A DNA stretch of 64,000 nt from positions 9,255 to 73,254 of the forward strand of contig JBGSNQ010000023.1 of assembly GCA_041739525.1 (NCBI GenBank). The letters are read 5' to 3'. The notes beneath the pieces were generated by a model. It was not told the origin of the DNA, did no database searches, and was given only the letters and a program-made list of their open reading frames with translations. The stretch comes from DATJGR01 sp041739525. Its GTDB lineage: Bacteria; Pseudomonadota; Gammaproteobacteria; Pseudomonadales; Azotimanducaceae. Of this stretch, positions 61,080 through 64,000 are shown one piece after another; the stretch's first letter is position 1, and each line of letters begins with the position of its first letter. Both the position numbers and the translations under genes were made by a program.

Positions 61080-62290
61080 CGCAACACGCGACACAACAAC
61101 CACAACCGCAACCGCTCGCAGGCATCACCGTTCTCGACTTCGGACAGATCTACAACGGTCCGTACTGCGGCTTCCTCCTCGCGATGGCCGGCGCTCGTGT
61201 GATCAAGATCGAGTCGCCGCAAGGCGAGAGTCTGCGCGGACGCGGTGAAACGAGTTCCGCGAGTTATCCGTTCGCGATGCTGAATGCGAACAAGGATGCC
61301 GTAACACTGAACCTCAAGTCGGAGCGTGGCAGGGAGTTGTTGCGCGAACTGGTAAAGAAGGCCGACGTGCTGCTCGAGAACTTCTCGCCGGGCACGATGG
61401 ATCGGCACGGTGTCGGCAGCGACACACTGCAGGCGATCAATCCGCGGCTCGTCTACGCCGCCGCGACGGGTTTCGGCCGCACCGGCCTTCACCGCGACTA
61501 CCTGGCGATGGACATCACCGTGCAGGCGATGACCGGCGTGATGTCGGTGACGGGCGATGGCGAAGGTCCGCCGCTGAAGGCGGGCCCCGCGCTGTGCGAC
61601 TTCCTCGGTGGCATTCATCTATACGGCGCGATTGTCACCGCACTGTTCCAACGAGAGCGCACGGGGGCGGCATTGGTCGTCGACGTTGCCATGCAGGATG
61701 CGGTATTTCCCACGCTTGCCTCGCAGATCGGCGCGCTGCATTTTCTCGGTAAGCATCCGACGCGCAACGGCAACCGGCATGCGGCATTGAGCCTCGCGCC
61801 GTACAACGTGTACCGCACGCGCGATGGATACGTCGCCATCATCTGCATTCGCGAAGGCCACTGGCGCAATCTGGTCGACGCGATGCAGCGTCCGGAACTC
61901 GCGAACGACGCGCGCCTGGCCGACATGACGACACGCGCGGCCAACATGGAGCTGGTCGACGCGATCGTGGAAGAGTGGACGAGCTCGCTCGACAAGGCAG
62001 AAGTGTTCCGCATCGCGCAGGCGCACGACATCATCTGCGCGCCCGTGCAGGATCTCGTCGACGTGCTCGACGATCCGCATCTGCTCGCGCGCGGCATGCT
62101 ATCGAAACACTCGCATCCCTTGCTCGGCGAAGCGGTGCTGCCCAGTACTCCGTTGCGCTTCGAGGGCATCGTTCCCCCACCGTTGCGCATGAGTCGCGGT
62201 CTGGGTGCGGACAACGAAGCGGTCTACGGCGAACTGCTGGGATTGTCTCCCAACGAAGTCGCGCAGTTGCGCGCGGAAGGCGCGATCTGA
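61076..62290 (+). CDS. CaiB/BaiF family (class III) CoA-transferase
   Basis: A 404-residue class III CoA-transferase that moves CoA between carboxylic acids through an aspartyl-CoA intermediate. The catalytic residue is D146 in YLAMDITVQA; other family parts are LDFGQIYNGPYCGFLLAMAGARVIKIE, LLENFSPGTMDRHG, ATGFGRTG and SLAPYNVYRTRDGYVAI. Substrates cannot be assigned; no acyl-CoA dehydrogenase or racemase gene is next to it. Start at 61076 is fixed by the ATGA overlap with the lipoprotein gene. Confidence 0.93.
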   Translation: MTQHATQQPQPQPLAGITVLDFGQIYNGPYCGFLLAMAGARVIKIESPQGESLRGRGETSSASYPFAMLNANKDAVTLNLKSERGRELLRELVKKADVLLENFSPGTMDRHGVGSDTLQAINPRLVYAAATGFGRTGLHRDYLAMDITVQAMTGVMSVTGDGEGPPLKAGPALCDFLGGIHLYGAIVTALFQRERTGAALVVDVAMQDAVFPTLASQIGALHFLGKHPTRNGNRHAALSLAPYNVYRTRDGYVAIICIREGHWRNLVDAMQRPELANDARLADMTTRAANMELVDAIVEEWTSSLDKAEVFRIAQAHDIICAPVQDLVDVLDDPHLLARGMLSKHSHPLLGEAVLPSTPLRFEGIVPPPLRMSRGLGADNEAVYGELLGLSPNEVAQLRAEGAI

Positions 62291-62389
62291 ATCAACATGA
62301 GCCGCCTGCATCGGCAGCATGAGCAGCGTTTTGTCTGCTCGGCACGAACGGCGTGCTAATCTAGCGCACTTTTTTCGACGGAGCCTTTC

Positions 62390-63496
62390 ATGTCCACGCA
62401 GTTCGATCCCATCGAAGACGTCATTGCCGGGATTGCCGCCGGTGAAATCGTCATCGTGGTCGATGACGATGACCGGGAGAACGAAGGGGACCTGATCATG
62501 GCCGCGTCGCGCGCGACGCCCGAAAAAGTCGCATTCATGATCCGCCACACCAGCGGCATTCTGTGCACGCCGATCCTCGAGGAAGACGCAAAGCGCCTGC
62601 ACCTCGACCCGATGGTGGCGCGCAACGATGCACCGATGAGCACCGCGTTCACCGTATCGATCGACTATCGCCAAGGTTTGACCACTGGCATTTCGGCCGA
62701 AGAACGCGCAAACACGATTCAGGCGCTCGCGAACGGCAATGTCGGCGCGGGTGATTTCGTACGGCCGGGCCACATCTTCCCGCTCGTTTCGCGCACCGGC
62801 GGCGTGCTGGTGCGCTCCGGGCACACCGAAGCGGGTGTCGATCTGGCGAAGCTGGCAGGACTCGCGCCTGTCGGCTTGCTCGCGGAGATCGTCAACGACG
62901 ACGGCACCGTGAAGCGGCTACCGCAACTGCTCGAGTTCGCCGCGCAGCACAAGCTGAAGATTACGTCGATTGCCGACCTGATCACGTATCGGCAGCGCCG
63001 CGAACATCTGGTCGAACGGGTGCGCGAGTTCTCGGTGAAAACCTCGATCGGGGTCGCGCGCGCGTTTGCGTACAAGACGAAATTCGAAGATGCCGAGCAT
63101 CTCGCGCTGGTGTTCGGCCGCGTCGACGGCGATCGCGTGGCGGCTGTGCGTATTCACCGCGAAAAGCTGATCGAAGACATCTTCGGGCCGCAGGACGATC
63201 ATCCCTCGCGGATACTCGAAGTGGCGTTGAAGCGCATCCAGGATCTCGGCGGCGGGGTGTTCATTTATCTGCGCAGCGGATTCGTTGGGGTGCCGCTCGA
63301 TACGTTGACCAATCCCGCCGCGCCTAGCCGCGCCGACGCGCGTCGCGCCGAGTGGCTCGAGATCGGTGTGGGTGCGCAGATTCTTCGCGACTTGGGCGTT
63401 GGTCGCATTCGGATCATCGCGGGACGCGAGGTCGACTATGTCGGCGTATCGGGGTTCGGACTCACGCTGGAAGGCAGCGAACTGCTCGGCGATTGA
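62390..63496 (+). CDS. ribBA: 3,4-dihydroxy-2-butanone-4-phosphate synthase with degenerate GTP cyclohydrolase II domain
   Basis: A 368-residue bifunctional-type riboflavin enzyme. The N-terminal RibB domain (residues 1-210) is intact: VVDDDDRENEGDLIMAA, GILCTPI, RPGHIFPL and SGHTEAGVDLAKLA hold the acidic metal site and the histidines. The C-terminal domain (about 215-365) has the cyclohydrolase II fold, but the three zinc cysteines are gone: the place where CLTGD and CDCG lie in RibA reads HREKLIEDIFGPQDDHPSR. It therefore should supply only the butanone phosphate. A TAATCT hexamer at 62357-62362 may be the -10 element. No FMN riboswitch fits in the 99-bp leader. Confidence 0.92.
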   Translation: MSTQFDPIEDVIAGIAAGEIVIVVDDDDRENEGDLIMAASRATPEKVAFMIRHTSGILCTPILEEDAKRLHLDPMVARNDAPMSTAFTVSIDYRQGLTTGISAEERANTIQALANGNVGAGDFVRPGHIFPLVSRTGGVLVRSGHTEAGVDLAKLAGLAPVGLLAEIVNDDGTVKRLPQLLEFAAQHKLKITSIADLITYRQRREHLVERVREFSVKTSIGVARAFAYKTKFEDAEHLALVFGRVDGDRVAAVRIHREKLIEDIFGPQDDHPSRILEVALKRIQDLGGGVFIYLRSGFVGVPLDTLTNPAAPSRADARRAEWLEIGVGAQILRDLGVGRIRIIAGREVDYVGVSGFGLTLEGSELLGD

Positions 63497-63777
63497 GATG
63501 CCGGCGCGCTGTCGGTGTGCGATGCGCCTTTGCGATGTTGGTGATCACGGTAGTGGAACCCGCGTGCGTTGCCGTTGGTGCCGACATACACGATGCGGAT
63601 GTCGCGCGTTCTGCGGCGGCAATTGCGACATCGCACTCGGTCGCGCACTTCTTCTACGGTTTGAGTCGCGGGGAAGCGCAGCATCAGTTCGGGCAGATCG
63701 ATCCGCTCCATGCGTTGGCAGTGAATACACACGGCGTGGAGTTCGAATCGCGCGACGAGATCGGCTAATGTCACCAT
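63436..63777 (-). CDS. Zinc-ribbon-like protein of unknown function
   Basis: A 113-residue protein with two CxxC pairs, C17-C20 (CIHCQR) and C50-C53 (CRNCRRR), separated by about 30 residues, which can form one treble-clef or ribbon zinc site; the segment RIDLPELMLRFP and DIRIVYVG are conserved-looking. The C-terminal third is a Ser/Pro-rich tail that lies over the 3' end of ribBA on the other strand, so the overlapping tail is probably variable. Its start codon is next to a LexA-type box, which makes DNA-damage control possible. Confidence 0.7.
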   Translation of the reverse strand: MVTLADLVARFELHAVCIHCQRMERIDLPELMLRFPATQTVEEVRDRVRCRNCRRRTRDIRIVYVGTNGNARGFHYRDHQHRKGASHTDSAPASQSPSSSLPSSVSPNPDTPT

Positions 63778-63778
63778 A

Positions 63779-63794
63779 CTGTATGAATATACAG
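63779..63794. promoter_or_regulatory. LexA (SOS) box
   Basis: The 16-mer CTGTATGAATATACAG fits the CTGT-N8-ACAG consensus of gamma- and betaproteobacterial LexA, with the AT-rich centre; with the flanks (TA before, AT after) it matches 17 of 20 positions of the E. coli consensus. It lies 1 bp upstream of the ATG of the minus-strand zinc-ribbon gene and 19 bp before the ATG of the plus-strand pdxA-like gene, so it can control either or both. Confidence 0.65.
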
Positions 63795-63813
63795 ATTTAG
63801 GACGGAGCGCACG

Positions 63814-64000
63814 ATGAGCGCCGAGATACCGGTCATTGCCATCAGCGCCGGCGACCCCGCCGGCATCGGCGGAGAAGTACTCGCGAAAACCCTCGCGAGC
63901 GGTGCGCTCGACGGGCTGTGCAGGCCGCTGATCGTCGGTGCGCGTTGGGCACTGGACGCGGGGGCGGAAGCGGCGCGGGTTGAACTGCCTCCGGTGCAGT
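63814..64000 (+). CDS. pdxA: 4-hydroxythreonine-4-phosphate dehydrogenase family (PdxA-like), N-terminal part
   Basis: Only 62 residues are present before the window ends. The start AISAGDPAGIGGEVLAKTL matches the N-terminal glycine-rich segment (GDPAGIGPE) of PdxA, an NAD-dependent, metal-binding dehydrogenase-decarboxylase in pyridoxal phosphate synthesis. PdxA-like paralogues act on other 4-phospho sugar acids, so the assignment to B6 synthesis is not sure from this fragment. Start at 63814 has a GGACGGAG site. An SOS-type box precedes it. Confidence 0.8.
   Translation, partial: MSAEIPVIAISAGDPAGIGGEVLAKTLASGALDGLCRPLIVGARWALDAGAEAARVELPPVQ

Noticed and set aside
62291..62389. FMN riboswitch in the ribBA leader
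   Set aside because: The leader is 99 bp, too short for the roughly 140-nt RFN element, and lacks its conserved helices.
1..64000. CRISPR arrays, tRNA or rRNA genes, intact insertion sequences
   Set aside because: I looked for regular spacer repeats, tRNA T-loop and anticodon patterns, and transposase genes with inverted ends, and saw none; a tRNAscan or ISfinder run could still reveal something I missed.

Overview
The window is one stretch of a GC-rich (roughly 60% or more by eye) bacterial chromosome packed with single-domain metabolic genes. Lipoproteins and outer-membrane beta-barrels show a Gram-negative host. A near-perfect LexA box of the CTGT-N8-ACAG type, a CYP153-like P450, bactofilin, NudC, RibBA with a degenerate second domain and many ATGA/GTGA-coupled pairs suggest an environmental Pseudomonadota, most likely a gammaproteobacterium. 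I see no rRNA, tRNA, CRISPR array, prophage or intact insertion sequence.

Layout. 1-9.3 kb: transporters (two MFS), a sulfotransferase, a HExxH protein, an orphan 592-residue protein, an SMP-30 lactonase, a flavin oxidase and an esterase. 9.3-23.6 kb: oligoendopeptidase F, a ThDP enzyme, small detoxification-type genes (CMD, DinB, cupin, GST/Grx-like, DUF488, YjbR), envelope proteins, a GPH transporter, the P450 and a GST. 23.6-24.4 kb is an 800-bp gene-free, repeat-bearing stretch. 24.4-30.2 kb: amidase, beta-barrel, VOC protein, hydrolases, alcohol dehydrogenase. 30.3-34.9 kb: a gap-ackA-xfp cluster that can turn sugar phosphates into acetyl phosphate, ATP and NADH by the phosphoketolase route. 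34.9-38.8 kb: a translationally coupled three-gene operon of a two-subunit molybdenum hydroxylase and a flavin monooxygenase. 38.9-53 kb: SYLF protein, periplasmic-type glutaminase, PhyH oxygenase, ion channel, acyltransferase, paired Gfo/Idh/MocA dehydrogenases, quinone reductase, START protein, bactofilin with a zinc-ribbon partner, and two genes (DMT transporter, AraC regulator) that both lack their 5' halves and face each other across a probable deletion scar. 53-64 kb: crotonase, nudC, MFS, sialidase/GNAT, the selenoprotein locus, CoA-transferase, ribBA, a zinc-ribbon protein and the start of a pdxA-like gene.

The most notable locus is 58.4-60.5 kb. A gene for a thioredoxin-like domain (CPTC) fused to a large conserved domain of unknown function is followed by a gene whose frame is interrupted by one TGA inside the motif U-G-S-C. 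The frame continues for 80 codons, and directly after the TGA lies a hairpin with a GU-containing apical loop at the spacing used by bacterial SECIS elements. This is a UGSC-family selenoprotein, so the host should carry selA, selB, selC and selD elsewhere. A conventional caller would split it into two short ORFs or call it a pseudogene.
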